A stretch of DNA of 64,000 nucleotides, taken from assembly GCA_022414725.1 (NCBI GenBank), contig CM039464.1, positions 16,434,444 through 16,498,443 on the forward strand, written 5' to 3'. The notes beneath the pieces were generated by a model. It was not told the DNA's origin and searched no databases. It saw only the letters and a program-made list of their open reading frames with translations. Shown here in pieces: positions 1-10,085 of the stretch (its first letter is position 1; every line of letters begins with the position of its first letter). This DNA is from Microglena sp. YARC. Taxonomy: Eukaryota > Chlorophyta > Chlorophyceae > Chlamydomonadales > Chlamydomonadaceae. A program made the translations under genes and the position numbers.

Positions 1-60
1 CCCTTCTTCGGCAGTAAAATTAAAATTGTAAACAATTGTTGTCTTTCCGGGATAGAAATT

Positions 61-135
61 GAAATTGATACATCCGTGTAATACAGTTACTCACAGGACG
101 TGAAGTTAAGGACACCATAGCGCAAGCCGGAGCTA
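61..135 (+). repeat. dispersed repeat, inverted partner at 11.2 kb
   Basis: About 75 bp including the motif caggacgtgaagttaaggac. Its reverse complement recurs at about 11232-11318 with few mismatches. The two copies point toward each other and bracket the ankyrin pseudogene and the minisatellites after it. This may be chance spacing of a family member; no terminal structure or target duplication is visible. Confidence 0.75.
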
Positions 136-219
136 GCTACAGTCACCGTTCTGGGATAGCAGTACTGCTCCCCTACTACTTGAACTGGGTTACATAGCTT
201 CAGCCAGCAATTTGGCTGC

Positions 220-400
220 TCGCCGTCCTCTCCCCTATTACTCAGCAGATCAAACAACAAGCTTAGACTGCTGAGTCAGCTGTACGAGTGTCGTATGGGT
301 ACATATTTGATACTGAGTGCTCAGAATGCCTGTTGTTCTTTCTACCAATGACGAAAAGCAGCCTTCAGTCTGGAGAAAAGTCAAGACAGCGTCGCAAGCG
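220..400 (+). repeat. dispersed repeat block B, inverted partner at 25.65-25.87 kb
   Basis: The stretch holding actcagcagatcaaacaacaagc and the later gcagccttcagtctggagaaa string is found in reverse complement at about 25650-25870. Together with the block at 1405-1580 it forms a collinear pair with 25415-25870. In this left copy the two blocks are separated by about 1 kb of other repeats, so it was probably interrupted by later insertions. Confidence 0.75.
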
Positions 401-565
401 AAAAATTGGCGGAGTGTGTTGGCAACGGAACGACAGGTGGATTCGGAGCTGACCGAATCCAGGTAGTTATGAGACAGTTGGCTAACGTGTCAGACTTTAA
501 TCTTTCGGCCACACAGACGGAGAACGGGGTGAATCTGGGGGCTCCCAAAAAGCCAAGGCAGCGCA
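376..565 (-). repeat. dispersed repeat family D, copy 1
   Basis: Reverse-complement copy of a family also present at about 8480-8712 and 27990-28205. All copies share a string about gagcccccaaggttaccc, a cctgacacgtcagccaact string and an end of the form ccaattttccgcgtcgcttgcga. The terminal gtcgcttgcgac can fold into a 5-bp stem with a two-base loop. No coding capacity is evident. Confidence 0.75.
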
Positions 566-764
566 AGCAAAAGGCCAAGACAAAGCCATTCGCTTAGAAT
601 CCAAGGAATGACTTTTAAGTAGAGTGTGCTACTGCAAAAATTACTTATAAACAAATTTTGAAGAGGCAAAGGAACCGTCCTACGTCCCAGTCGCCCAAGT
701 GTCCGTTGCGTTGCAGGATGCAACATAGGGAGAATCCGTTACTCCGTTGTTGACCAGAAGAAAG

Positions 765-870
765 GCTCCGGTGCACCGCAGGACGCAGGCTATACAATTG
801 GTTGCGTCTCAGTCAGCAGAGCTGGGGGGCGTCCTGAAGGAACTATCCTGCAAGGGGTTCCACCTCCTGG
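765..870 (+). repeat. dispersed repeat, partner at 60.3 kb
   Basis: The segment around aggacgcaggct and ttggttgcgtctcag recurs in the same orientation at about 60305-60400, including the gagctgggggtcctcctgaag-like string. It is about 100 bp with no coding potential seen. Bases 870-1400 between this and the next repeat are AT-rich and hold tandem caagttcaagataa-like words only. Confidence 0.65.
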
Positions 871-1404
871 GATGATTGATTTTTTATTATTGATAACCTG
901 TTGATTATTCAAATATATTTTGATGATAATGGTTTGATTTGAATTGATTATGTTACTGCCAAAGACAGCGATCAGCCTTCAAGTCTGGAGGCATGCAACC
1001 AAATTCAAGTTCAAGATAAAGTAATTCAAGTTCAAGATAATAATTGACCATCATTTCATTGAAGAAAAAGTTGCCTTGCTCAAATTCAAGCTAGCAAGCT
1101 GTTGGTAGCATTTGAATTTGAATTGAAACATGGTTTTTCAGCAAACTCAGGGCTTCTCACCGGCTTCCAATTCCAAGTTCCCCCTGTGCAATACCGACGG
1201 AAACCAGGGAGTACACACTAAGTGGATTGGCCATTTGCGCGATATTCCAAGCTCAGGCGCAGTTTCGGTCTGCGAAACCAAATAAACCCAACACACTAGC
1301 CATTCTCTAGTATGTGCGGTACATAATAACGAGAGGGTTCCTTCAATCTCACTTCCCTTGGCAGCTCGTACTAAGTTTCATTTTCGGATTAGACAGTTTC
1401 AAGA

Positions 1405-1580
1405 CTGAGATAATTGATCATCCTTTCATTGTGAACAAATGATGCCGAGTTCAAGTTCAAGATATAGCAGTCTGTTGGACCTGTTGGTAGCCAGAAGGGC
1501 CCTGAGGAACTCCTCCATCCCACCTTAGCTTGAACCAGCTCTGGATTACGAAGGAAAGAGGAGTGCTGTGTACTATATTT
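1405..1580 (+). repeat. dispersed repeat block C, inverted partner at 25.4-25.6 kb
   Basis: Contains ccagaagggccctgaggaact and agctctggattacgaaggaa. Its reverse complement is at about 25415-25590. Linked with block B, see 220-400. Confidence 0.75.
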
Positions 1581-1639
1581 GGATTTCCTCAACATAGGAT
1601 GAGTGTGGTTAACCTGCGATGCTTACTTATCTCGTCTGA

Positions 1640-1900
1640 TACCAACCTCACAAAGTGGTTTGTAGCATGGCCAGATCCAGAACTTCCTGCAACTACCTGA
1701 AAGTGGAGAATGATAGATGGAAGCGACCCATTGTCCCTTGGAATGATCGAGTGTGTCAACTATGCGATTCTAGCATCGTTCAAGGTGAACATCAGTTGTT
1801 TGAATGCACTGACGAAGCCTTACGAGAAGAAAGCATCAGAACCAGATTCCCCAAGCTGAGATTTAAAAAAACTCTAATGTATCTGATGTGCAATCCATAA
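1640..1900 (+). pseudogene. LINE ORF C-terminal fragment (CCHC-type)
   Basis: The reading frame ending at the TAA at 1898 encodes a short peptide with a C-x2-C-x8-H-x4-C pattern (key string CQLCDSSIVQGEHQLFEC), preceded by a basic and aromatic stretch (RTSCNYLKVENDRWKRP). This layout is typical of the region after reverse transcriptase and before the end of many LINE second ORFs. The more complete LINE at 52.3-54.4 kb has a similar CQMC...HMFEC end. No reverse-transcriptase motif precedes it here, so it is a 5'-truncated remnant or an unrelated zinc-binding fragment. The assignment rests on motif layout only. Confidence 0.5.
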
Positions 1901-3500
1901 GTGGAAGGTCGTGCCAAGTTACCTCTGTTCATCAATGAATGTATGAAGAGAATATAACATTTATACTTTATATTTTGATAAGAATGCTTAGATACTGATT
2001 GTTTTGATATCTAATTAACGGTTACATTTTTCCTGGCAATTATTTTTATTGCTTAGACGGCGAGCAGACAGATTTATGGCTGGAGCCATGTAACCAAATT
2101 CAAGTCCAAGGTTGGCTCGAACCAGACAATTAACTAAGTGTGCCTCTACTCTTTTGTAGGAGTGGCAACGCCATTCGAACCGAATCCTCGATGTCGCTGG
2201 TTTGTGTCGGGAGGCCCACCTGCCGGGGTAAAATACCTTTTCACAACTTAAAAACAAAGCCAGGCTCCAAATCCCTGTGAGGCAGTGACCCAGTGACCCA
2301 GTCATGGGTTCGAATCCGCTCGGTGTGCTCCCTCGATTCCGCTGGGGTAGGGTGAAAGAGGTTAAAGCCCAATTATGTTTCTTGCATATCTCATGTATGT
2401 ATGTATATTACAGTCCCGGGGTAGGCCCAATGGACTTCAACAACTTGCCCAATCTCATGTAAAGAATATATATGAAAGGATAGATTCATCAGCTTAGAAT
2501 GGGTTTCAATTAGACCCGTTTACAATCATTTTAATTGTGTAGTGCATGGCCGTCCTATTGCTAGCTGATCCTCGTATATCAATCGCACTGTTGGGAGTTA
2601 AATCTGTCTTCTCTCTTGTTAAGAGTATTGAGTCTGCAGTCTCATCTACAGAACCCCAAAGATTGCTAGCTGATCCTTGTATGTCAATGCCTCAAATTGG
2701 ATGTAAGTAGGCTAGTTACATTCCACACACACACCTAGGCTGAAACTTAAAAACAGAAAAGTGAACGGACCAAGTTTCAAGCTATGTTTGTGCGTCCACG
2801 TGGCATGTTTAGAGGATGCATATAAGGCACATCCGTAGGAGGTTGAGCTGCTAGTTGTGCACCATGGGCCACATATTTTCAAACATATAAATATGTGCCG
2901 CAGGACACTGGGCACCCCCAGAAAGGCATGGTAAGGTAGAAAGAACTCATGGTGCCCGTGATGCAAAGCCAGACTCCCCCCCCCCCCCCCCCCCCCTCAC
3001 CCGGGCCCCCGGCCCACACACCCCACCCCACCCACACACACACCCACACCCCTCCACACACCTGTATGTACCCTACGCATCCCCGAAGTATGCCTTTTTT
3101 CTACCCAGACAAATCTTGCAACTTGGTCAGGTGACTTGACCATTTGAACGTCGCATACCGGGCAAAGATCATCCGCCGGAGTCCGACCGGAGTGCCGATC
3201 TCGCTCCACCAGCAAGCCTAGCCTTACATGGCGATTACTGAGAAGACAAAATTAAAGTTGAGCCCATGTACTATTACTATGAAGGATTTTGGAAGATGAA
3301 GGTCGGCGAAAGTGTCGATAGGGTTACGCAAAAGTGAAATCAGAGGCCTATCTTGCCGCAAATTGCGTCCATCGCATTCGCTTATCTCTGTATTCGTGCT
3401 TGAAATCAGGGGGCGCGGTGGAGTTTGGAGGAAGCAGAGAGTAAGTGATCTGGAACTTCCGACGACGACACGACGGACGACAGTGCCGTACTGCCGTGCC
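1901..3500. other. non-coding repeat mosaic
   Basis: No supportable gene. Bases 2050-2110 carry the ggctggagccatgtaacc family also found at 188-225, 10640-10700 and 20345-20400. Bases 2393-2440 carry a reverse copy of the 'cctggactgtaatatacatacata' family (also 10940-11010, 17945-18005, 28290-28350). A perfect RNA polymerase III B-box-like word ggttcgaatcc lies at 2307-2317, but no tRNA fold could be drawn around it. Bases 2976-3060 are C-rich and CA-rich low-complexity sequence. Confidence 0.6.
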
Positions 3501-3771
3501 TGAACAAATTGCCGTGCATCCGTTCAGAGAGATGCTTAATTTTGCCGGTCATGGCCATTGCGCATCGCTGCGCGCTCTTACCTCTTAACAGCTCAGACTG
3601 GTCTCTGTAAGCTCTTCCTATTCCTTCGATAACCCTGTCGCTGCGCGATATGCTGTAGGACCACGGAGAGCCCAGTTCAACAACTCGCCCAACTGGTATG
3701 AGCGCTCGATAAACAATTTGAAGATCTGAATGTCTGCATGTGCGTGTGCGGGGGGAAGGGGGGCCAGGCGG

Positions 3772-3804
<33 letters not shown>

Positions 3805-3841
3805 AGATGCAGGGAGGGGGGGAGGGGAGTGTAGGTATGTG

Positions 3842-3892
<51 letters not shown>

Positions 3893-3960
3893 GTAACCCG
3901 TTTTGTAACCCACACCAAAACAGATAGGTGTGGCCAGCAGCCACATGGGTGCTGTGCTAA
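3500..3960 (+). mobile_element. possible Helitron-like 3' end
   Basis: After G-rich and GT microsatellite tracts (3770-3895), the string taacccgttttgtaaccca and a gtggccagcagccac stem-loop are followed by atgggtgctgtgctaa at 3945-3960. This parallels the 3' ends of the copies at 29-35 kb and 47 kb (hairpin, then gggcaatgtactag). The ending CTAA fits the Helitron CTRR rule, but the next base is C rather than T and no 5' end was found, so this is a weak call. A decayed family member is the best reading. Confidence 0.4.
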
Positions 3961-4787
3961 CAGTGCACAACCATCAATGGGAGGTAGGGGTCTTTGCTGC
4001 AAATCAGGGTGGAACAGATTATGAACGAAGTGTGAATGGGGTATGAGTGGATTATATATGCAGTGTTCTTGAAGCATGAATTCCTGCCCCTACTGCCTTG
4101 AAGACTTGGGTCACTGTGGGGGCCCTACGACACTACCCTGTGGTCATAATGGATGCTTGGAATGATTCACCATCATTGTCAACAGCCGCGATCCTTCCTG
4201 CCCGCTGTGCCGCATTCCGCTGGACCCCAGTGTCCCCCTCAAACAAAACAGCCAGTTCAAAGAGGTGCTTGACGCGCTGGCCCGGCTGGCCTCATATGTG
4301 TCAGAGCTGTGCCTAGGCCCTGCCCCCTCCCCCTTGCTCACCATCTCCGACGAGCTCTCCCCCTCCCCCACCTCTTGCGAACAGTCTAGGGCGGAGGAAG
4401 AGTGCAAGTGGCCCCTGCATCCTGATAGCCTGTGCCAAGCTTGTGAGGCAGTAGACTTAGAGGGTGTGCAATCACTGTTAAGGAGAGGGAGGGAGGAGAC
4501 GTATTCTTGTTCAGATCACCATAGAGCCCTTCATGCTGCAGCTAAGGGGGGCCACTTGGAGTGCTTGAGTGATATCCTTGAGCATGTTGCTCGCGTGCTT
4601 GGACCTGCTGCCCCTGCCAACATGGTGAACTTGAAGGCAGTGTGGGCTAGGAGATCAGCCTTGCATGAAGCGGTGGTGTCAGGTCAGCGTCGCTGTGTGG
4701 CCACCCTCCTAGAAGCTGGAGCCAAGTCAGATGAGGTGGATGCAATGGGGGACAGCCCTCTGGTGTCAGCTACAGAAAGAGGTGACG

Positions 4788-4942
4788 TAGAGTGCGCCCT
4801 CCTCCTCCTGGATGCCGGTGCTCACTTCCCCCCCAACACTCTGATGGGTTGAGGGTTTAGGGTTTAGGTTAAACCCTAAACCCTAGAGTGTGCCCTCCTC
4901 CTCCTGGATGCCGGTGCTCACTTCCCCCCCAACACTCTGATG
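4788..4942 (+). repeat. 59-bp direct duplication flanking inverted telomere repeats
   Basis: Bases 4788-4846 and 4884-4942 are 59-bp direct copies differing at one base. Between them, 4847-4883 holds two TTTAGGG-type units followed by their reverse complement (ttaaaccctaaaccc), forming a hairpin-capable head-to-head telomeric sequence of 37 bp. The total added length is 96 bp, a multiple of three, so the ankyrin frame is kept on both sides although the telomeric part contains stops. This could be a repaired double-strand break, a target-duplicating insertion, or a short intron-like element (GT at 4848, AG at 4885-4886, 39 bp). Confidence 0.9.
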
Positions 4943-7122
4943 AGTCACACAGGAGCTCAACCTGAGGTGGAAGCTACCAAACCTATTTGTGCGGGTTGGA
5001 CACTGCTGCACTTTGCATCTTGGGGGGTGCCTGTGCGTCATGTCAAGGCCACTCTCAAGCGGAGTGTTGTGTTGTTTGAGGCAGCAGGGCCTGATGGGCT
5101 GAGCCCTTGCTTTGACAGTGCATCCTTTCTGTCCCACTTGAAGCCCTCTAACAGTGTGGTATCAGTGCTGCTGTCCTGCAGCAGCAGTGTGTCAGTGAAC
5201 GCCAAGGACATCATGGGCATGACTCCTCTGCACCTGGCAGCCACAGGTGGGCAGGCTGCTCACATGGCTGACCTGTTGTCCAAGGGGGCGACAGCAGAGG
5301 CACAGGATGCGTTTGGGAGAACGCCCCTGCACCATGCAGCTAGGCAGGGCCACTTGCCCTGTGTGTTGGCTCTCTTGGACCATGGGGCCAAGGTGGACAC
5401 TCAGTCCATGGGTGGACACACTGCATTGCATGAGGCCGTTGACAGTGGACGTGTCTGCTGCTACCCCGCTCTGTTGAGCAGGGGGCCCAGTTAGAAAGTC
5501 AAACCAATTGTGGGTGGACCCCTCTGCATCTGGCTGTGATCCAGGGATCTGTGTTGTGTTGTAATGCTCTCCTAGACCAGGGGGCCAAGGTGGACGCCCA
5601 GGGTTGCTATGGCTGGACCCCATTGCACATGGCTGCAGGCAGAGGAGCGACCGACTGCATGTCGGCCCTCGTGGATAGTGGGGCACCATTGAGTGCTGTG
5701 GATGAAGCTGGATGTACTCCTCTGCATCAGACTGCAGCCGAGGGACATATGAATTGCGTGATCCTTCTCCTGAGTAATGGTGCGGATGTGAATGAAGTGG
5801 GTTTTTGTGGCATGACAGCCTTGCATGAGTGTGCCAGCCATGGACACACTGAATGTGTGGAGCTATTTCTTTCCATGGGAGCGGGTGTGGATGTGCGTTG
5901 CCCAGAGGGATTGACTCCCTTGCACTGCGCTGTAAGAAGGGGGCATGCTGAGTGTGAGCGCTTACTCCTGGAGCATAATGGAGTGGATGTTGATGCCCGC
6001 AGCCAAGATGGAAGGTCGCCCCTGTTGTACGCTGCAAGCGCAGGAAGCCTAGATTGTGTGATGGCTGTCCTGAACAAGGGGGGCTCGGTGGGTGCTGCAG
6101 ACAATGAGCTTTGCACGGCACTGCACCATACTGCTGACCGTGATTGTGTGCTTGCCCTCCTGACCCATGGGGCCAAGGTGTCCGCTAAGGCAGAAGATGG
6201 ATCCAATCCCTTGCATCATGCAGCCAGCCTGAGATCTGCAGGTAGCTTGATAGCTCTGCTCGACAGTGGTGCCAAAACAAATGTGAAGTGCAAGAGAGGA
6301 CTATCGCCGTTGCATGTGGCTGCTCAACATAAACATTAAGAATGTGTCATTGCTCTCCTGGACAAGGGAGCCAAGGTGAATGTTCAGGGGCAGGATGCAT
6401 GGACTGCTTTGCACTACGCTGTGGATCCTATGTTGAAGACTCCGGAAGCCTGTTTGATGGCTCCTCTGAGCAAGGGTGCAAGAGTGATGCCAGTGTATGG
6501 CGGAATTCCAAGTGTGCATCAGGTTGCTGTCAGGGGATGGTGGGCAATAGGCAACCCTCATTTACATCCCCCGTAACAGTCTGCACTCAGTGAGGATGTA
6601 CGTTGTGTTTTGGCTCTCCTGGACAAGGGAGCCAAGGTGGATGCTGAGTCTGTGGATGGAATCTCCTCCCTACATCAGGCCGCAATCGTGGGAAATGTTG
6701 ATTGTGTGCAGGCCCTCATGGACAGGGGAGCCAAAGTGGATGTTCCAGCCAAAGGTGGATTGACTCCCTTGCACCAGGCTGCAGAAGCGGGACACACACA
6801 GGTTGTGATAGCTCTCCTCAAGAATATTTGCTTGGAAGATGTTCTTATGTGCAAAGCAGATGTTCAGAACAAAGACGGATTGGCACCCCTGCATCTGGCT
6901 GTAAGGGCTGGTCACACAGAGTGTGTGAATGCTCTCCTGGTCATTAGTGCCAAGGTGGATGTTCAGACCAAAGGTGGAAGGACACCTTTGCATGTTGCTG
7001 CTCAAGAGGGACATGCAGCATGTGTGGAAGCTCTCCTAGTTGGTGGAGCCAACATAGATGCTCAAGACTAAAAAGAAGAAGCTCCCCTGCACCTGGCTGC
7101 CCACAGAGGACACCCAGCTTGT

Positions 7123-8364
7123 GTGAAGGCTCTCCTAGACAGTGGAGTCATATTAGACGCAGAGAATGGTCTGGGAGAGACTCCCTTGCTGCTTGCCATT
7201 GATCAGGGCCACACAGACTGTGTGAAGGCTCTTGTGGACAGTGGAGCCATGGTAGAAGCTGAGGACAAGCAGGGAAAGACTCCCTTGCATTGGGCTGCTT
7301 CTCAGGGACAGGTAGAGTGTGTGAAGGCTCTTGTAGACCGTGGAGCCAGGGTAGAAGCTGAGGACATGCAGGGAATGACTCCCTTGCATTGCGCTGCTTT
7401 ATCGGGACACGCAAAGAGTGTGAAGGCTCTCGTGGACAGTGGAGCCTTGGTAGAAGCTGAGGACAAGAAGGGAAGGACTCCCTTGCATGAGGCTACTTAT
7501 CAGGGACACGCAGAATGTGCGAGGACTCTAGTGGACAGTGGAGCCATGGTAGAAGCTGAGGACATGCATGGAAAGACTACCTTGCATAGCGCTGCTTATC
7601 AGGGACAAGTAGAGTGTGTGAAGGCCCTCGTGGACGGTGGAGCCATGGTAGAAGCTGAGGACAAGGAGGGAAGGACTCCCTTGCATTGGGCTGCTTTAAA
7701 GGGACGCGCAGAATGTGCGAGGACTCTCGTGAACAGTGGAGCCATGATAGAAGCTGGGGACAAGCTTGGAAAGACTCCCTTGTATTGGGCTACTTATCAG
7801 GGACACTTAAAGTATGTGAAGGCTCTGGTGGACAGTGAAGCCATGGTAGAAGCTAAGGACAAGGAGGGAAGGACTCCCTTGCATTGCACTTCTTTAATGG
7901 GACACGCAGACTGTGTTAAGGCTCTTGTGGACAGTGGAGCCATGGTAGAAGCTGAGGACAAGAAGGGAAGGACTCCCTTGCACTGGGCTGCTTTACAAGG
8001 ACAAGCAGAATGTGCAAGGACTCTAGTGGACAGTGGAGCCATGGTAGAAGCTAAGGACAAGGAGGGAATGACTCCCTTGCATTGCACTTCTTTATTGGGA
8101 CACGCTAAGTGTGTGAAGGCTCTTGTGGACTGTGGAGCCATGGTAAAAGCTGAGGACAAGAAGGGAAGGACTCCCTTGCATTGCGCTGCTAATCAGGGGC
8201 ATGCAGAATGCACGAGGACTCTATTAGACAGTGGAGCCGTGGTGGAAGCTGAGGACAAGCTTGGAATGACTCCCTTGCATTGCGCTGCTAATCAGGGACA
8301 CGCGGAATGTGTGAAGACTCTCCGTGACTGTGGAGCCAACTTAGGCACAGTGGAGAAGCAGTGA
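7123..8364 (+). CDS. intact ankyrin-repeat ORF, 413 aa (3' part of the disrupted gene)
   Basis: This open frame contains 12 consecutive 33-residue ankyrin repeats and a partial thirteenth, each of the form KALVDSGAMVEAEDK-GRTPLHWAA-QGHAECV. Repeats are much more alike than those upstream, and at DNA level the 99-bp units are near-identical over many stretches (for example ggacagtggagccatggtagaagctgagga). That points to recent tandem amplification or gene conversion. Helix-turn-helix signatures (TPLH, GA-V-A-D) are intact. The ORF ends at TGA 8362, after which ankyrin-like coding continues briefly (MTPLQ), so the true C-terminus may be lost. It could be translated alone from the ATG at 7123, but no promoter is evident; it is more simply the surviving part of the larger gene. 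Confidence 0.7.
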   Translation: MKALLDSGVILDAENGLGETPLLLAIDQGHTDCVKALVDSGAMVEAEDKQGKTPLHWAASQGQVECVKALVDRGARVEAEDMQGMTPLHCAALSGHAKSVKALVDSGALVEAEDKKGRTPLHEATYQGHAECARTLVDSGAMVEAEDMHGKTTLHSAAYQGQVECVKALVDGGAMVEAEDKEGRTPLHWAALKGRAECARTLVNSGAMIEAGDKLGKTPLYWATYQGHLKYVKALVDSEAMVEAKDKEGRTPLHCTSLMGHADCVKALVDSGAMVEAEDKKGRTPLHWAALQGQAECARTLVDSGAMVEAKDKEGMTPLHCTSLLGHAKCVKALVDCGAMVKAEDKKGRTPLHCAANQGHAECTRTLLDSGAVVEAEDKLGMTPLHCAANQGHAECVKTLRDCGANLGTVEKQ

Positions 8365-8479
8365 ATGACTCCCTTGCAAGGCACTGCTTCACCCTTGCGC
8401 CACTACTGATTGTTCCCAGCTTCTACGCAGTAAGGGGTGTTACATGTAGGCAATTCCAAAAATAGTGCAGGTAGATTGT

Positions 8480-8712
8480 TTAATGCCGAGCCCCTCCTTC
8501 TTGGGGGCGAGAGCCCCCAGGGTTAAACCGTTGTCCGTTTGAGCGTCCGACCAAACGACCGACCAACCAACAAAACAAATTGAGCCTGACACGTCAGCCA
8601 ACTGTCACACAACTAACTGGCTTCGGTCAGCTCCATCGTTGTCACGTGTAGTCCCGTTGCCAACACACTCCGCCAATTTTCCGCGTCGCTTGCGATGCTG
8701 AATAGGACTTGT
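8480..8712 (+). repeat. dispersed repeat family D, copy 2
   Basis: Same family as 376-565 and 27990-28205, ending in the gcgtcgcttgcgatgctgaataggacttgtc string. It directly precedes the 69-bp minisatellite, and a version of its end also precedes the 81-bp minisatellite at 9789. The 8365-8480 stretch holds the decayed end of the ankyrin frame and nothing else recognised. Confidence 0.75.
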
Positions 8713-8742
8713 CTCTAAAGCCTGTAGCCCAAGGTGGTAGAT

Positions 8743-9412
8743 TGGAAGCTTTTTATTGATTGAAACGAGTTTCGCCCCCATGCCAAGCCAACTGCCCTTG
8801 TTTGTCACCCCAGGAAGCTTTTTATTGATTGAAACGAGTTTCGCCCCCATGCCAAGCCAACTGCCCTTGTTTGTCACCCCAGGAAGCTTTTTATTGATTG
8901 AAACGAGTTTCGCCCCCATGCCAAGCCAACTGCCCTTGTTTGTTACCCCAGGAAGCTTTTTTATTGATTGAAACGAGTTTCGCCCCCATGCCAAGCCAAC
9001 TGCCCTTGTTTGTTACCCTAGGAAGCTTTTTTATTGATTGAAACGAGTTTCGCCCCCATGCCAAGCCAACTGCCCTTGTTTGTCACCCCAGGAAGCTTTT
9101 TATTGATTGAAACGAGTTTCGCCCCCATGCCAATCCGACTGCCCTTGTTTGCTACCCCAGGAAGCTTTTTTATTGATTGAAACGAGTTTCGCCCCCATGC
9201 CATGCCAACTGCCCTTGTTTGTCACCCCAGGAAGCTTTTTATTGATTGAAACGAGTTTCGCCCCCATGCCAAACCAACTGCCCTTGTTTGTTACCCCAGG
9301 AAGCTTTTTTATTGATTGAAACGAGTTTCGCCCCCATGCCAAGCCAACTGCCCTTGTTTGTTACCCCAGGAAGCTTTTTTATTGATTGAAACGAGTTTCA
9401 CCCCCATCTGCT
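8743..9412 (+). repeat. 69-70 bp minisatellite, about 10 copies
   Basis: Head-to-tail units start at ggaagctttttattgattga, continue with aacgagtttcgcccccatgc and end tgcccttgtttgtcacccca. Units of 69 bp keep one frame open on both strands, which explains apparent ORFs here; units of 70 bp break it. No start context or domain supports translation. The unit shares about 36 bp (ccaagccaactgcccttgtt to caccccaggaag) with the next minisatellite at 9789-10080. Confidence 0.95.
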
Positions 9413-9424
9413 ACGAGCAGAGAT

Positions 9425-9605
9425 AGGCAATGTGATATCATATGATATCATGTCATCAAATGATATCATATGATATCATACGATGCCGGCGGTCTGACTA
9501 GATACCTTTGGCCTACGGCATCATATCATATGATATTAAATCAAATGATATTTGTATGATATCATATGATATCATACTCGTCTTTGGTCAGCATCATATA
9601 ATTTG
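9425..9605. repeat. cluster of TGATATCA palindromes
   Basis: Repeats of atgatatcatatgatatcat flank a GC-richer core (about 9481-9525: cgatgccggcggtctgac...ctacggcatc). The two halves are roughly inverted, giving a large imperfect palindrome likely to form cruciforms. No gene is present. Confidence 0.8.
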
Positions 9606-9757
9606 CCGGTCCCTAGCTACGAGTAGCTACGTACTCCACAACTTTTAAACTCCCAGCCTCCATCCTCGCCAGGTACCTGCTCCTTGCTCTTTCTCGCTGT
9701 CTGCATATTAAGTTTCTTAACTATACGCCCCCTGCCGTGCTCGTAACTGCTAAAGCA

Positions 9758-10085
9758 TTTTTTCGTGTCGCTTGCGTCACGCGCTTAGGACTTGTCACCG
9801 CAGGAAGCGGGACCTCATACACAAAGCAGCGCCCCAGGTCTGGCCAGTTTGGTGCCAAGCCAACTGCCCTTGTTTTTCACCCCAGGAAGTGGGACCCCGT
9901 ACACAAAGCAGCGCCCCAGACCTGGCCAGTTTGGTGCCAAGCCAACTGCCCTTGTTTTCACCCCAGGAAAAGGAACCCCATACACAAAGCAGCGCCCCAG
10001 GCCTGGCCAGTTTGGTGTCAAGCCAACTTCCCTTGTTTTTCAACCCAGGAAGTGGGACCATGTACACAAAGCAGCGCCCACCAAG
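9758..10085 (+). repeat. 81-bp minisatellite, about 3.5 copies
   Basis: Preceded by the boundary motif cgtgtcgcttgcgtcacgcg and then units of about 81 bp: ggaagtgggaccccgtacac, aaagcagcgccccag, tggccagtttggtgccaagc, caactgcccttgttttcacc. Its second half matches the first minisatellite (8743-9412), so the two arrays grew from a shared core joined to different partners. Confidence 0.9.

Larger units (their letters stand above)
4076..8364 (+). pseudogene. RING-finger/ankyrin-repeat protein, disrupted
   Basis: The frame opens at ATG 4076, two codons after an in-frame TGA, and encodes a RING-like N-terminus: CPYC at residues 4-7, LPCGHNGC at about 21-28 and CPLCR at about 40-44. About 30 ankyrin repeats of roughly 33 residues with TPLH cores follow. 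RING plus ankyrin proteins are usually E3 ubiquitin ligases using the repeats to bind substrate; that role is inference. Breaks: TGA at 4163-4165, exactly where the sixth RING ligand Cys is expected; a telomere-repeat insertion at 4847-4883 with TGA/TAG codons; loss of one G in the G run 5481-5485, with a stop at 5492; TAA at 6337, 6574 and 7069. Downstream frames resume in register each time except across the G-run frameshift. Introns could explain some breaks, but none has convincing borders. Most likely a decaying gene. Confidence 0.8.

Noticed and set aside
2255..2330. tRNA gene around ggttcgaatcc
   Set aside because: Only the B-box word is present; no cloverleaf with paired T, anticodon and acceptor stems could be drawn.
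5192..6206. Minus-strand frames of 159 and 309 codons opposite the ankyrin repeats
   Set aside because: Ankyrin-repeat DNA commonly leaves the antisense open; no domain is visible.
4076..8364. Stop-codon reassignment (TAA/TAG as Gln, known in some green algae and ciliates)
   Set aside because: In the ankyrin frame the TAA codons fall where sibling repeats have Lys, Thr, Ala or other residues, not Gln, and other frames in the window end normally at TAA. Mutation is simpler.
8605..9342. Repetitive protein frames on both strands (KLVSINKKLPGVTNKGSW and similar)
   Set aside because: They are products of the 69-bp minisatellite; units of 70 bp break the frame and no initiation context or domain is present.
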